DNA from: Lachnospiraceae bacterium
GTDB lineage: Bacteria > Bacillota > Clostridia > Lachnospirales > Lachnospiraceae
DNA length: 64,000 nucleotides
Direction: 5' to 3'
Assembly (NCBI GenBank): GCA_017387565.1
Contig: JAFOEY010000016.1
Span: forward strand, 49,645-113,644
Positions within the stretch are counted from its first letter, which is position 1; every line of letters begins with the position of its first letter. The notes under the pieces are model-generated. The model saw only the letters and a program-made list of their open reading frames with translations. It was not told the origin of the DNA and did not search any database. Shown here one piece after another: positions 52,705 through 61,683 of this stretch. Both the position numbers and the translations under genes were made by a program.

Positions 52705-53663
52705 TCAATTTGTTGGAATTATGCAAAGATGCAGATGCTATAGGAATCAGCGGGCACATTCGTCCGGATGGAGATTGTGTCGGTTCCACTATGGCGCTTT
52801 GGCAATTTTTAAAAAATGCCTATCCCGATAAGCAGATTCATGTCCGTATTGAAGAGGTTCCCGAAGCTTATGCTTTTATTAAGGGCGTTTCAGAGATTGT
52901 GACAAAAAATAACGGACAACATTACGATGTCTTTATTGTTGCGGATTCTGTTCCAGAAAAAGACCGAATTGGTGATGCTTATCCTTATTTTTGTGATGCT
53001 GATATAAAAATAAATATTGACCATCATATTACGAATGAAGGAATTGGTGATGCTTGTTATATTGACGCGAAAGCGAGTTCGGCAAGTGAACTTGTGGCGG
53101 ATTTAATCCGATATGCAGATCCGGATAATTCTTTCATGGACATAGATCTTGCAGAGACATTGTATTTTGGCATAATTCAGGATAGCGGCGTTTTTCAGTA
53201 TTCCAATACATCACCGAAAACCTTGGAAATCGCTGCATGGCTGATTGGTTATGGTTTTGATTTTCCAAAGCTGATTGAAAAGACGTTTTATGAAAAAACA
53301 TATGCACAGTCAAAGCTGTTGGGATATGTACTTCAAAATTGTGAGCTTTCTTTAGATGGTTTGGTCTGTTTCATGGTTGTAACGATGGAAGATATGAACC
53401 GTTTACAAGTAGATGCGAAGGATTTTGAAGGTGTTGTCAGTCAGATGCGATATGTCAAAGGTGTTGATGTTGCTATTTTGTTAAGAGAAAATGAAGATGG
53501 CACTTTTAAAGGAAGTTTACGCAGTAAGGAATATGTTGATGTTTCGGCAGTTTGTTCTGCTTTTGGCGGAGGCGGTCATGTGAGAGCTGCCGGATGTACG
53601 ATGTCAGGTGATAAAAATACTATGATTCATAATCTTCTGACAGAAATAAAAAAGCAAATTTAA
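52701..53663 (+). CDS. nrnA: DHH-family phosphoesterase NrnA (oligoribonuclease/pAp phosphatase type)
   Basis: A 320-residue DHH/DHHA1 phosphoesterase. Metal-binding motifs are HIRPDGDCVGS, IVADSVPE and NIDHHIT, and the C-terminal DHHA1 motif is GGGGHVRAAGC. NrnA enzymes degrade nano-RNA and dephosphorylate pAp; the same gene order (infB-rbfA-nrnA-truB) is widespread in Firmicutes. Confidence 0.92.
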   Translation: MINLLELCKDADAIGISGHIRPDGDCVGSTMALWQFLKNAYPDKQIHVRIEEVPEAYAFIKGVSEIVTKNNGQHYDVFIVADSVPEKDRIGDAYPYFCDADIKINIDHHITNEGIGDACYIDAKASSASELVADLIRYADPDNSFMDIDLAETLYFGIIQDSGVFQYSNTSPKTLEIAAWLIGYGFDFPKLIEKTFYEKTYAQSKLLGYVLQNCELSLDGLVCFMVVTMEDMNRLQVDAKDFEGVVSQMRYVKGVDVAILLRENEDGTFKGSLRSKEYVDVSAVCSAFGGGGHVRAAGCTMSGDKNTMIHNLLTEIKKQI

Positions 53664-53683
53664 GATACAACTAAAAATTTAAC

Positions 53684-53709
53684 AAAGGGTCGCTTAAAAC
53701 CGGCCCTTT
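53684..53709 (+). terminator. Terminator-like hairpin after nrnA
   Basis: AAAGGGTCG pairs with CGGCCCTTT over 9 positions (one G-U) around a 7-8 base loop, and is followed by CTTTAT. It lies 20 bases after nrnA and probably reduces transcription into the redox-type gene and truB. Confidence 0.7.
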
Positions 53710-53732
53710 CTTTATAAAATGGGAGAGAAAAG

Positions 53733-54143
53733 ATGCTAAAAGACGAAATCGGTAAATACTATTTTGAAGGAAATTATAATTGTGCGGAAACTATCATCCG
53801 TGCGGGAAATGATTACTATAATCTTGGTCTGCATGATGAAGATATGAAAATGCTGGGCGTTTTCGGAGCCGGTATTCAGTGCGGTAATACCTGTGGTGCC
53901 ATTTTGAGTGGTGCGTCCATTTTGTCTATGAAATATATTGAGAAGAATGCTCATGAAAGTGAGGATATCAGACCGGTTACAGTCCTGCTTATGAAGAAAT
54001 TTCAAGAAAAATATGGTTCCCATTTGTGTAAAGATATTAAACCGCAGTCATTTAGTAAAGAAACTCGTTGTTTAAATACTGTAGAAACAGCATGTGAGAT
54101 TTTAGAACAGACAATTTCAGAATATGAAACTTCAAAATCATAG
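53733..54143 (+). CDS. C_GCAxxG_C_C family protein
   Basis: A 136-residue member of the C_GCAxxG_C_C family (putative redox-active, usually annotated from its spaced cysteines). Seen cysteines: NYNCAETI, QCGNTCGA, HLCKD, RCLN and ACEIL. Such proteins often occur alone or near electron-transfer genes; here it is placed in a translation operon, with no obvious partner. Its role is unknown. GGGAGAGA precedes the ATG. Confidence 0.8.
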   Translation: MLKDEIGKYYFEGNYNCAETIIRAGNDYYNLGLHDEDMKMLGVFGAGIQCGNTCGAILSGASILSMKYIEKNAHESEDIRPVTVLLMKKFQEKYGSHLCKDIKPQSFSKETRCLNTVETACEILEQTISEYETSKS

Positions 54144-54160
54144 GCGGACAGAGATAAACG

Positions 54161-55072
54161 ATGATCAATGGAATTGTAATTATCAATAAAGAAAAAGGTT
54201 ACACCAGTCATGATGTATGTGCAAAGGTCCGTGGGATTCTACGCCAGAAAAAAGTTGGACATACCGGCACACTGGACCCGGATGCTACAGGTGTTTTGCC
54301 GGTTTGTCTGGGCAATGCAACCAAGCTTTGCGATGTTTTGACGGATAAGACGAAGGAATATATTGCAACGCTTCTGTTAGGAACGGTAACGGATACACTG
54401 GATATCGGTGGTGTCGTTCTTTCTCAACATCCGGTTTTGGTATCAGAGGAAGAAGTAAGAGAGGCTGTTCTGTCTTTTTTGGGGAAATCTATGCAGATTC
54501 CTCCTATGTATTCGGCTTTAAAGCAAAACGGTAAAAAATTGTACGAGTTGGCCAGAGCAGGAATTGAAGTCGAACGCCAACCCAGACCGATAGAAATATT
54601 TGAAATAGAAATCTTAAATATAAATCTTCCAAGAGTTGAGATTCGGATTTTGTGTTCAAAGGGGACTTATATTCGTTCTCTTTGCGATGATATTGGGAAA
54701 AAACTTGGCTGTGGTGCCTGTATGGAGAATTTACAGCGTACCAGAGTAGAAAATTTCTATCTGAAGGATGCCTGTTTGCTGCAGGAACTGGAACAGTATA
54801 AAATAGAAGACAGATTAGGTGAAATTATTATTCCGGTGGATCGGGTTTTCAAAGATCTTTACAAGGCAACTATAAAGCCTGAATACAACAGGATTTTGGA
54901 AAACGGAAATCCCTGCACCAAAGAGATGCTTTTATCGGAATGGAATTTGAATCTGTTAGAAAATGAGCAACGGATTCTCGTATATCACAGCAATGGTGAA
55001 TTTTACGGAATATATGAATATTTTGAAGGGGAAAATATACTGAAACCATATAAAATGTTTATACCCGGATAG
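54161..55072 (+). CDS. truB: tRNA pseudouridine(55) synthase TruB
   Basis: TruB makes pseudouridine 55 in the T loop of tRNAs. The catalytic aspartate is D39 in KVGHTGTLDPDATGVLPVC; the LRQ/KKVGH element and the later GTYIRSLCDDIGKKL segment are family signatures. At 303 residues it has the normal size. ribF follows 12 bases after the stop. Confidence 0.96.
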   Translation: MINGIVIINKEKGYTSHDVCAKVRGILRQKKVGHTGTLDPDATGVLPVCLGNATKLCDVLTDKTKEYIATLLLGTVTDTLDIGGVVLSQHPVLVSEEEVREAVLSFLGKSMQIPPMYSALKQNGKKLYELARAGIEVERQPRPIEIFEIEILNINLPRVEIRILCSKGTYIRSLCDDIGKKLGCGACMENLQRTRVENFYLKDACLLQELEQYKIEDRLGEIIIPVDRVFKDLYKATIKPEYNRILENGNPCTKEMLLSEWNLNLLENEQRILVYHSNGEFYGIYEYFEGENILKPYKMFIPG

Positions 55073-55084
55073 AGGAGAAGTGTT

Positions 55085-56014
55085 TTGCAGATTATTGAGC
55101 AGACTACAGAATTTCATATTGAAGAACCGACTGCTATTGCAATAGGTAAATTTGATGGTATCCATCGCGGTCATAAGGAAATCTTTTTCAATCTTTTTCA
55201 GGCAAAAAAAGAGGGATTAAAGACAGCAGTTTTTACATTTGACCCTTCGCCGGAAACCTTTTTTAGTAAAAAGCAGATACCGGAACTGACAACACGCGAA
55301 GAAAAAAGAAAACTGTTTGAAAAAATGCAGATTGATTATCTGGTGGAATATCCTTTTGCACAGGCTACTGCGAATGTTTTACCAAGGGATTATGTGACAG
55401 ATTTTTTATTGCATAAAATGAATGGAAAACGGATTGTGGCAGGAACGGATGTTTCTTTTGGTAAAGGTGGCAAAGGAGATGCTGCATTATTAAGAAATAT
55501 GGCTAAGGAGTATCATTTCCGCCTTGTGATTATTGATAAAATACTCAGAGGTCAGAAAGAAATCAGCTCTTCCTATGTGCGTGAGGAAGTCACAAAGGGA
55601 AATATGGAGTTGGTAGAAGAATTGTTGGGGACGCCTTATTTTATAAGTGGAATCGTGGAAGATGGCAAAAAACTGGGACGGACTTTGGGTGTCCCTACAG
55701 CAAATATTTATCCTTCCAAAGAAAAGCTTTTGCCTCCAAACGGGGTCTATTTTTGTAATGTTTTTTGTGATGGTATAAAATATCAGGGAGTTACCAATAT
55801 CGGATGCAGGCCGACAGTACAGGATGGGGACCGAATGAGTGTGGAAACCTATCTGCTTGATTTTGATGAAAATTTATACGGTAGAGAGCTTACAATTGAA
55901 TTGCTTCATTTTTCACGAAAAGAAGAACGGTTTGAATCAGTACGCGATTTAAGCCTTTGTCTGGAAAATGATATTCGTCAGGCACAAAAATACTTTCGTT
56001 TTTGTGATGAATAG
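55085..56014 (+). CDS. ribF: Bifunctional riboflavin kinase/FAD synthetase
   Basis: RibF makes FMN and FAD. The N-terminal adenylyltransferase domain has GKFDGIHRGHKEI and ISSSYVREEV; the C-terminal flavokinase domain has GRTLGVPTANIYP and GVTNIGCRPTVQ. The start is a TTG with AGAGGAGAAG at 55071-55080. At 309 residues it is a full-length bifunctional enzyme. An A/T-rich, gene-free stretch of about 230 bases follows. Confidence 0.95.
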   Translation: MQIIEQTTEFHIEEPTAIAIGKFDGIHRGHKEIFFNLFQAKKEGLKTAVFTFDPSPETFFSKKQIPELTTREEKRKLFEKMQIDYLVEYPFAQATANVLPRDYVTDFLLHKMNGKRIVAGTDVSFGKGGKGDAALLRNMAKEYHFRLVIIDKILRGQKEISSSYVREEVTKGNMELVEELLGTPYFISGIVEDGKKLGRTLGVPTANIYPSKEKLLPPNGVYFCNVFCDGIKYQGVTNIGCRPTVQDGDRMSVETYLLDFDENLYGRELTIELLHFSRKEERFESVRDLSLCLENDIRQAQKYFRFCDE

Positions 56015-56243
56015 TTTTTGCCAAATCAAACGTTATAATTATAAATTTGCAATAAAATGTTTATGTTGTGGATGTTTATATGCAATTTTGTAGCAGAAAC
56101 GTAGATTTTATCATCTACAAAAAATAAAAAAACAGTACATAAATAAAAAGAAATTTATCAGAAATAAAAAATAAATGTTGTATCTTGTTTTTACATACTT
56201 TATTATTTACTTGTAAAACTTTTGTAAGGAAAAGGTAAAATAT

Positions 56244-57878
56244 ATGAGTAGCTCAATCTTATTATCTATGGCCGGTGGACTTGGTCTGTTTTTGTTCGGA
56301 ATGCATACAATGAGTGAATCCATTGAAAAAGCTGCCGGTGCCAGATTAAGAAGTATCTTAGAGTTTTTTACAACCAACCGTTTTACGGGCATGCTGGTTG
56401 GTATGCTTTTTACCGCCATCATTCAGTCATCCTCAGCCTGTACGGTAATGGTTGTCAGCTTTGTAAACTCCGGATTGATGAATTTGTATCAGGCTGCCGG
56501 TGTTATCTTTGGTGCCAATATCGGTACCACCATCACTTCACAGTTAGTGTCTTTCAACTTATCGGAATATGCACCCGTCTTTTTGTTGGTCGGAGCTGTT
56601 TTTGTCATGTTTTGTAAAAATCCCAAAATTGTGAAAATAGCAGAAGTTGTTCTGGGATTTGGTGTTTTATTTACCGGCCTCAGCAGTCTGAGTAGTGCTA
56701 TGAGTGCATTGAGGGATGTTCCGGTTGTCGTAAATATGCTTAGCACCTTAAAGAGTCCGTTGCTTGCTGTGTTGGTTGGAACTGTATTGACTTCCATTAT
56801 CCAGAGTTCTTCGGTAACAGTCAGCATTGCCTTATTAATGTGTAACCAGGGGCTTCTCAGTCTGAATATCTGTCTGTTTATTATACTTGGATGTAATATC
56901 GGTGCCTGCACACCGGCTGTTTTAACATCCATGACCGGTAAAAAAGATGCAAAACGGGCCGCTATGATTCATCTGCTATTCAATATTATCGGAACCATCA
57001 TTGTATTTTCTATTTTCCTGTTCGGTATGGATTTTGTTCTGGAATTGTTACATCGGATTTCAGGTGATAATCCGGGACGTTGTGTCGCAAATGCTCATAC
57101 AGCCGTTAAGATTTTTCAGGTTATTATTTTACTGCCTTTCTCATCATGGATTGTAAAATTGACGTATTTGTTTGTTCCCGGAGAAGAAAAATCAGTAAAT
57201 TACCGGGAAAAAATGCAATTAAAATATATCGGAGAAAAAGCGGTATTCAATCCCGCAACAGCCGTTGTGGATGTATTAAAAGAAGTGGAACGTATGGCTT
57301 GCCTAGCAAGTGAAAATCTGAATCGGGCTATGAATGCTCTGATTACATTGGATGAAGAGGATATAAAGGAAGTTTATGAGGTTGAAAAGAATATCAACTT
57401 TTTAAACAAGTCTATAACGGATTATCTGGTAAAGATTAATCAGACGACCCTTCCAATCGAAGATTTAAAGAGCCTGGGAGCTTTATTCCATGTTGTAAAT
57501 GACATTGAACGGATTGGTGACCATGCAGAAAATTTTGCGGAAGCGGCTCAAAGAAGAAAAGACGGAAAATTAAGCTTTAGTAAAGAAGCAATCAAAGAAC
57601 TCGGTGATATTTTAAATATGGTTAATACTATTGTCCAGTTTTCCATTAAAACCATTCACGAAAGTGGAGATGAGCATATGGAGGACATTATGAGGCTTGA
57701 GCAGGCGGTTGATGAAAAAGAGAGAGAACTTCAGCAGGCTCATGTTAACCGATTAACAAGAAATGAATGTACTCCCGAATCCGGCATGTTGTATTCTGAC
57801 GTTGTATCCGGATTAGAGCGTGTAGCTGATCACGCAACCAATATTGTTTTATATCTGAATAATGTTGAGACGACATAA
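56244..57878 (+). CDS. Na/Pi-cotransporter family protein with a PhoU-like domain
   Basis: A 544-residue protein. The N-terminal half (about 1-310) has eight or so spans with the duplicated QSSSA repeat of sodium-dependent phosphate carriers (IIQSSSACTVMVVSF and SIIQSSSVTVSIALL). The C-terminal part (about 340-540) is a PhoU-like helical domain (IERIGDHAENFAEAA, then ERVADHATNIVLYL). Transport of phosphate is the family assumption; some members act on other anions. A weak TTTACA...TAAAAC promoter lies in the gap at about 56190-56219. Confidence 0.9.
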   Translation: MSSSILLSMAGGLGLFLFGMHTMSESIEKAAGARLRSILEFFTTNRFTGMLVGMLFTAIIQSSSACTVMVVSFVNSGLMNLYQAAGVIFGANIGTTITSQLVSFNLSEYAPVFLLVGAVFVMFCKNPKIVKIAEVVLGFGVLFTGLSSLSSAMSALRDVPVVVNMLSTLKSPLLAVLVGTVLTSIIQSSSVTVSIALLMCNQGLLSLNICLFIILGCNIGACTPAVLTSMTGKKDAKRAAMIHLLFNIIGTIIVFSIFLFGMDFVLELLHRISGDNPGRCVANAHTAVKIFQVIILLPFSSWIVKLTYLFVPGEEKSVNYREKMQLKYIGEKAVFNPATAVVDVLKEVERMACLASENLNRAMNALITLDEEDIKEVYEVEKNINFLNKSITDYLVKINQTTLPIEDLKSLGALFHVVNDIERIGDHAENFAEAAQRRKDGKLSFSKEAIKELGDILNMVNTIVQFSIKTIHESGDEHMEDIMRLEQAVDEKERELQQAHVNRLTRNECTPESGMLYSDVVSGLERVADHATNIVLYLNNVETT

Positions 57879-57880
57879 AG

Positions 57881-57912
57881 AAAAAGACGAGAGTATGCCT
57901 CTCGTCTTTTTT
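57881..57912 (+). terminator. Rho-independent terminator after the Na/Pi gene
   Basis: AAAGACGAGAG (57883-57893) pairs perfectly with CTCTCGTCTTT (57899-57909), an 11 bp stem with a TATGC loop, followed by T. Strong bidirectional terminator form. Confidence 0.92.
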
Positions 57913-58077
57913 ATTATATATGCCTTTTATCATTGTAAATCATTTAAATAAAATATTTCATTTTATTTAAATCTTTGTGACCGGATTTTGATGTTATTTC
58001 GTCAATAAAAGTGGATTATTAGCAGTTTTTCAATATATATGGTGGCTTTTGGGGAAGAATTGGCTTATATTTTGTGG

Positions 58078-58105
58078 TTGACGTAATATTATTCTGTGCT
58101 ATAAT
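58078..58105 (+). promoter_or_regulatory. Promoter of the NlpC/P60 gene
   Basis: TTGACG (58078-58083), a 16-base spacer and TATAAT (58100-58105). A TTGTAAC direct repeat lies directly after it (CTTGTAACATTTTTGTAAC), inside the 5' leader. Confidence 0.65.
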
Positions 58106-58158
58106 TAATCTTGTAACATTTTTGTAACAAATTATGTTAGAAATAAAAAGGATATGAT

Positions 58159-59616
58159 ATGAAAAATAATATTATAAAATTGTTGATTGGAGTTGTGGTT
58201 TTTTCAACGGTGGCAGGTACCACTGTGGCGGCACAGAATTATATTTCCGGTTTATCAGTCGGAGGCGCTACCTTAATTGAGGGTGGTATTGTTTGCACAA
58301 CTTCCACGGCTCAGGAAACTGACAGTACAAAAACATCAACTACTTCTTCATTCGAAAATAGCAGTGTGGGTACAGCGGGATTGTCTGTTGCGACGGATGC
58401 ATCAATTACAGTGAAAGCATCTGATGATCAGAAAGCTGTTGTACAGGATAGCATTTCTTTAGATGGTGTAGCACAGAATGCTTCAGAAGAAAATGTTGTA
58501 AGTGAAAATAATAATTTCATCACGATATCCGGTGATGTTACAGCAGATGAATCAACAGATGTGGCTTTAGAACAGCCTGAGATGACGATTCAGACCGGCT
58601 CGGCTCCGGAAGGCTCTAAAATTGCAGCTTTGGAAGAAACATTAACGGCTGAATTAGAAGCAGAGGCACAGGCGCAGGCGGAAGCGGATTCTATTTTGAT
58701 TTCCGCAGGTGCAACGGATACCGGTTTAGAGATTTCGCTTCCGGAGGAAGGCGAAGAAGAGGATGATGTAGATACTCTTTACGGATATACAAATTTGGGT
58801 ATTGCTATTGTTGATGATCATTTAAATGTTCGTGAGACTGCAGATGACAATAGCAAAATTGTCGGTAAGATGTCGAACGATTCCGGCTGTGAGATATTGG
58901 AAGTCGTTGGAAATAAAGCACATATTGTTTCCGGTTCCGTTGAGGGATATGTTTCCACCGATTACATTTTAACAGGAGATTTAGCAGCTGCTTATGCAAA
59001 TCAGATTGTGAAAAAACTGGCAACCGTTTCTGCGGATGGATTAAAGGTCAGAACTGCTCCGGATTTGGAAGCTGAAGTTGTGAATATGGTTGCATACGGT
59101 GAAGAGCTTGAAGTTGTTGAAGAGCTTGACGGCTGGGTAAAGGTTTTATATGATGGTCAGGAAACCTATGTAAATGCAGAATATGTTACCGTCGGTGAAG
59201 ATTTAAAGACGGCATTAAATATGAGTGAATTCTTATTCGGTGAAGGAGTATCCGATGTGCGTGTTTCACTTTGTGAATATGCAAAGCAGTTCCTTGGTAA
59301 TCCCTATGTATGGGGTGGTACAAGTCTGACAAAAGGTGCTGACTGTTCTGGTTATGTTCTCAGTATCTTTGGAAAATATGGATATTCTCTGCCTCATTCA
59401 TCTAGAGCGCAGGCTAATATGGGAACAAAGGTTTCACTTGCCGAAGCAAAACCCGGTGATTTGGTATTTTATTCAAAAGGCGGACGGATTAACCATGTTG
59501 CAATTTACATTGGTGGTGGACAGGTAGTTCATGCGAGCAGCCCGAAATATGGTATTCGTATTACCAGTGTTTATTACCGTACACCTACTACAGTGCGTCG
59601 TATTATTCAGGATTGA
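58159..59616 (+). CDS. Secreted SH3-NlpC/P60 peptidoglycan hydrolase
   Basis: A 485-residue exported cell-wall enzyme. It has a signal peptide (about residues 1-28, cleavage probably near VAA-QN), a long Ser/Thr/Glu-rich low-complexity region (about 45-210), two bacterial SH3 domains (about 215-275 and 290-345; LNVRETADDNSKIVGKM and LKVRTAPDLEAEVVNMV), and a C-terminal NlpC/P60 peptidase with C396 (GADCSGYV), H446 (NHVAIYIG) and H458 (VVHASS). Family members cut peptide stems between D-Glu and the diamino acid. It stands as a single-gene unit with its own promoter and terminator. Confidence 0.93.
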   Translation: MKNNIIKLLIGVVVFSTVAGTTVAAQNYISGLSVGGATLIEGGIVCTTSTAQETDSTKTSTTSSFENSSVGTAGLSVATDASITVKASDDQKAVVQDSISLDGVAQNASEENVVSENNNFITISGDVTADESTDVALEQPEMTIQTGSAPEGSKIAALEETLTAELEAEAQAQAEADSILISAGATDTGLEISLPEEGEEEDDVDTLYGYTNLGIAIVDDHLNVRETADDNSKIVGKMSNDSGCEILEVVGNKAHIVSGSVEGYVSTDYILTGDLAAAYANQIVKKLATVSADGLKVRTAPDLEAEVVNMVAYGEELEVVEELDGWVKVLYDGQETYVNAEYVTVGEDLKTALNMSEFLFGEGVSDVRVSLCEYAKQFLGNPYVWGGTSLTKGADCSGYVLSIFGKYGYSLPHSSRAQANMGTKVSLAEAKPGDLVFYSKGGRINHVAIYIGGGQVVHASSPKYGIRITSVYYRTPTTVRRIIQD

Positions 59617-59637
59617 TGATAGAAACGATATCAAGAT

Positions 59638-59672
59638 AAAACGCTTAGGAGAAAGTTTCCTAAGCGTTTTTT
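59638..59672 (+). terminator. Rho-independent terminator after the NlpC/P60 gene
   Basis: AAAACGCTTAGGA pairs with TCCTAAGCGTTTT around a short loop and is followed by more T; a stem of at least 12 bp. Confidence 0.93.
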
Positions 59673-59762
59673 ATGGTATAAGCCGGAAAACGGATGATAA
59701 ATAACTATTCCCATTATACGGTTATGTTGTTATACTGAAAAAGTGGTTTTGTATTGGATATA

Positions 59763-59782
59763 GGTCAAAATGCCTTTTGACC
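59763..59782. promoter_or_regulatory. Perfect 8 bp palindrome upstream of dacF
   Basis: GGTCAAAA-tgcc-TTTTGACC lies about 40 bases before the dacF start. It has no U-run in the right place for termination and could be an operator, but no regulator is suggested by the neighbours. Confidence 0.4.
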
Positions 59783-59822
59783 CAACATCATGATATAGGA
59801 AATAATTGTTGTAAAGAAGGAA

Positions 59823-61016
59823 ATGAGAGTGGGCAGAGAAAAAAGAAATTATGATTATACACCCGAGCAGCTTAAGCGAATGGAAATGCGGAAAAAGAGA
59901 GTTGCCTTGCGTAGAAAAAAAGAGCGTCAGAAACGTATACTCTTTGCAATCGGAATTCTGATTTTTGTATTACTTTGTATTGGCGGGGTATCGGCACTAA
60001 GGAAGCCGGATGAAAAAGCAGAAGAAAACGGGCGCGAGGATGCGACAACCGTAATGGATGCCGATGCCGGAAATATAGAAAATGTGAGTGATATGGGAGA
60101 ACTTTCGGAAACTTCCCAACTGAATCAGACAACAGATGGTGTTGGGCCGGAAATAAATGAAACAATTAGTAATGTTAATAGTGCGGCATATCAGTTTAAT
60201 GCAGATGCGGCAGCTGGATTAAACAGTCCGGAGGTGACCAGTACGTATGCTTTGATGGTAGATTTATCTAATAAAGAAGTTGTTGCACAAAAAAACGCGT
60301 ATGAGCGTATCAATCCGGCATCTATGACAAAGATTCTTACATTATTGGTAGCAAGTGAACATGTGACCAATTTGGATGATACCTTTACTATGACTTTGGA
60401 TATTACGGATTATGCATATGTGAATGACTGTAGCAGTGTCGGCTTTCTGGATGGTGAAGTTGTTACGGTAAAAGATCTTTTGTACGGAACTATTTTGCCT
60501 TCCGGTGGAGATGCGGCTGTTGGACTGGCAACATATGTTGCCGGCTCACAGGAAGCCTTTGTTGACATGATGAATCAAAAGATAGAAGAACTTGGACTTT
60601 CCGATAGTGCGCATTTTACCAATTGTGTTGGATTGTATGATGAGAATCATTATTGTTCCATTTATGATATGGCAGTCATGCTGGAAGCAGCGATGGAAAA
60701 TGATTTATGCAGACAGGTGTTAAATACACGCTCCTATACCACATCCGCGACCGAACAGCATCCGGAAGGAATTACTGTTTCCAACTGGTTTATGCGTAGA
60801 ATTGAAGATAAGGAAATGGGAGGCACAATTTTAGGGGCCAAGACAGGGTATGTGGTTCAGTCAGGTAACTGTGCGGCCAGTTGTTATGAAAGAAATGATG
60901 GAACTGAGTTTATCTGTGTAACTGCGGATGCGCACAGTAGCTGGAGAGCAATTTATGATCATGTTGCGGCATATAATATTTATGCGGCCGGAAATACTTC
61001 ATATACGAAACAATAA
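59823..61016 (+). CDS. dacF: D-alanyl-D-alanine carboxypeptidase, DacF type
   Basis: A 397-residue low-molecular-weight penicillin-binding protein anchored by an N-terminal span (about residues 40-62) after a very basic cytoplasmic start. Active-site motifs: SMTK (S167, K170), SGGDA in the SxN position (S227-G229) and KTG (K340-G342). It removes the terminal D-Ala of peptide stems outside the cell. The SGG variant replaces the common SGN of this family. AAAGAAGGAA precedes the ATG. Confidence 0.9.
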   Translation: MRVGREKRNYDYTPEQLKRMEMRKKRVALRRKKERQKRILFAIGILIFVLLCIGGVSALRKPDEKAEENGREDATTVMDADAGNIENVSDMGELSETSQLNQTTDGVGPEINETISNVNSAAYQFNADAAAGLNSPEVTSTYALMVDLSNKEVVAQKNAYERINPASMTKILTLLVASEHVTNLDDTFTMTLDITDYAYVNDCSSVGFLDGEVVTVKDLLYGTILPSGGDAAVGLATYVAGSQEAFVDMMNQKIEELGLSDSAHFTNCVGLYDENHYCSIYDMAVMLEAAMENDLCRQVLNTRSYTTSATEQHPEGITVSNWFMRRIEDKEMGGTILGAKTGYVVQSGNCAASCYERNDGTEFICVTADAHSSWRAIYDHVAAYNIYAAGNTSYTKQ

Positions 61017-61069
61017 ATGATTAACCAAAGTAGTCAGCGAATGCTGCTTTCGAAATGACAAATATAGAC

Positions 61070-61098
61070 TTTACAAGTTCTGTAAACCATGGTAAAAT
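61070..61098 (+). promoter_or_regulatory. Promoter of rpsO
   Basis: TTTACA (61070-61075), a 17-base spacer and TAAAAT (61093-61098). The resulting leader is about 90 bases. Confidence 0.65.
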
Positions 61099-61107
61099 AC
61101 ATTTTGT

Positions 61108-61192
61108 ATGAGTTTTAGCCGATGCTCAGTTTCGGGAATGCCTAGACCCGATACTTAGATTGGCCATATGAAAAGAACAGGAGGATTTAGAA
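61108..61192 (+). promoter_or_regulatory. Possible S15 autoregulatory leader
   Basis: The rpsO leader contains TCGGG...CCCGA (about 61133-61149) and further short complementary blocks before AGGAGG. Several bacterial phyla use S15-binding leaders of unrelated sequence; I infer, but cannot show, that this is one. Confidence 0.4.
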
Positions 61193-61468
61193 ATGATTTC
61201 TAAAGAAAAGAAACAGGCAATTATCAATGAATATGCAAGAACACCCGGCGATACAGGTTCACCGGAAGTTCAGGTAGCTGTATTATCAGCTCGTATCAAA
61301 GAATTAACCGATCACTTAAAAACACATCCGAAGGATCATCATTCAAGACGCGGTATGTTAAAAATGGTAGGTCAGAGACGTGGTCTTTTATCTTACTTAA
61401 AGAAAACAGATATCAACAGATATCGTGCATTGATTGAAAAACTTGGATTAAGAGATTCGATTCAGTAA
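61193..61468 (+). CDS. rpsO: 30S ribosomal protein S15
   Basis: A 91-residue S15. The signature [20 protein letters not shown] and the [20 protein letters not shown] helix are unmistakable. An AGGAGG site precedes the ATG. rpsO directly before pnp is a conserved bacterial order. Confidence 0.98.
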   Translation: MISKEKKQAIINEYARTPGDTGSPEVQVAVLSARIKELTDHLKTHPKDHHSRRGMLKMVGQRRGLLSYLKKTDINRYRALIEKLGLRDSIQ

Positions 61469-61487
61469 TTCAAATAATAATCATATC

Positions 61488-61515
61488 GGGGACGGATATT
61501 TAGAGTATCCGTCCT
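61488..61515 (+). terminator. Terminator-like hairpin between rpsO and pnp
   Basis: GGACGGATA (61490-61498) and TATCCGTCC (61506-61514) form a 9 bp stem with a 7-base loop, followed by TTTGTATGTTTATT. It probably gives partial termination, leaving pnp at a lower level. Confidence 0.8.
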
Positions 61516-61556
61516 TTGTATGTTTATTAACAGGCGGAAGGTTCATTCCGAGACCA

Positions 61557-61667
61557 CTGACGGGAAGATTAAAGATGATTAAAAGAAAAATCGATACGAA
61601 ACACAAATAAGATACATAATCTTTCGGTCAGTAGTTTCGGCATCTTCTGCCTGATTATAAAAATCAG
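61557..61667 (+). promoter_or_regulatory. Structured leader of pnp
   Basis: CTGACGGGAAGATTA (61557-61571) pairs with TAATCTTTCGGTCAG (61617-61631) at 13 of 15 positions plus wobble, enclosing a purine-rich loop. GGCA-tcttc-TGCC (61639-61651) and CTGAT...ATCAG (61651-61667) follow, right before the ribosome binding site. PNPase is autoregulated through its leader in Escherichia coli; a similar control is possible here. Confidence 0.45.
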
Positions 61668-61683
61668 AAAAGGAGAAATGAGA

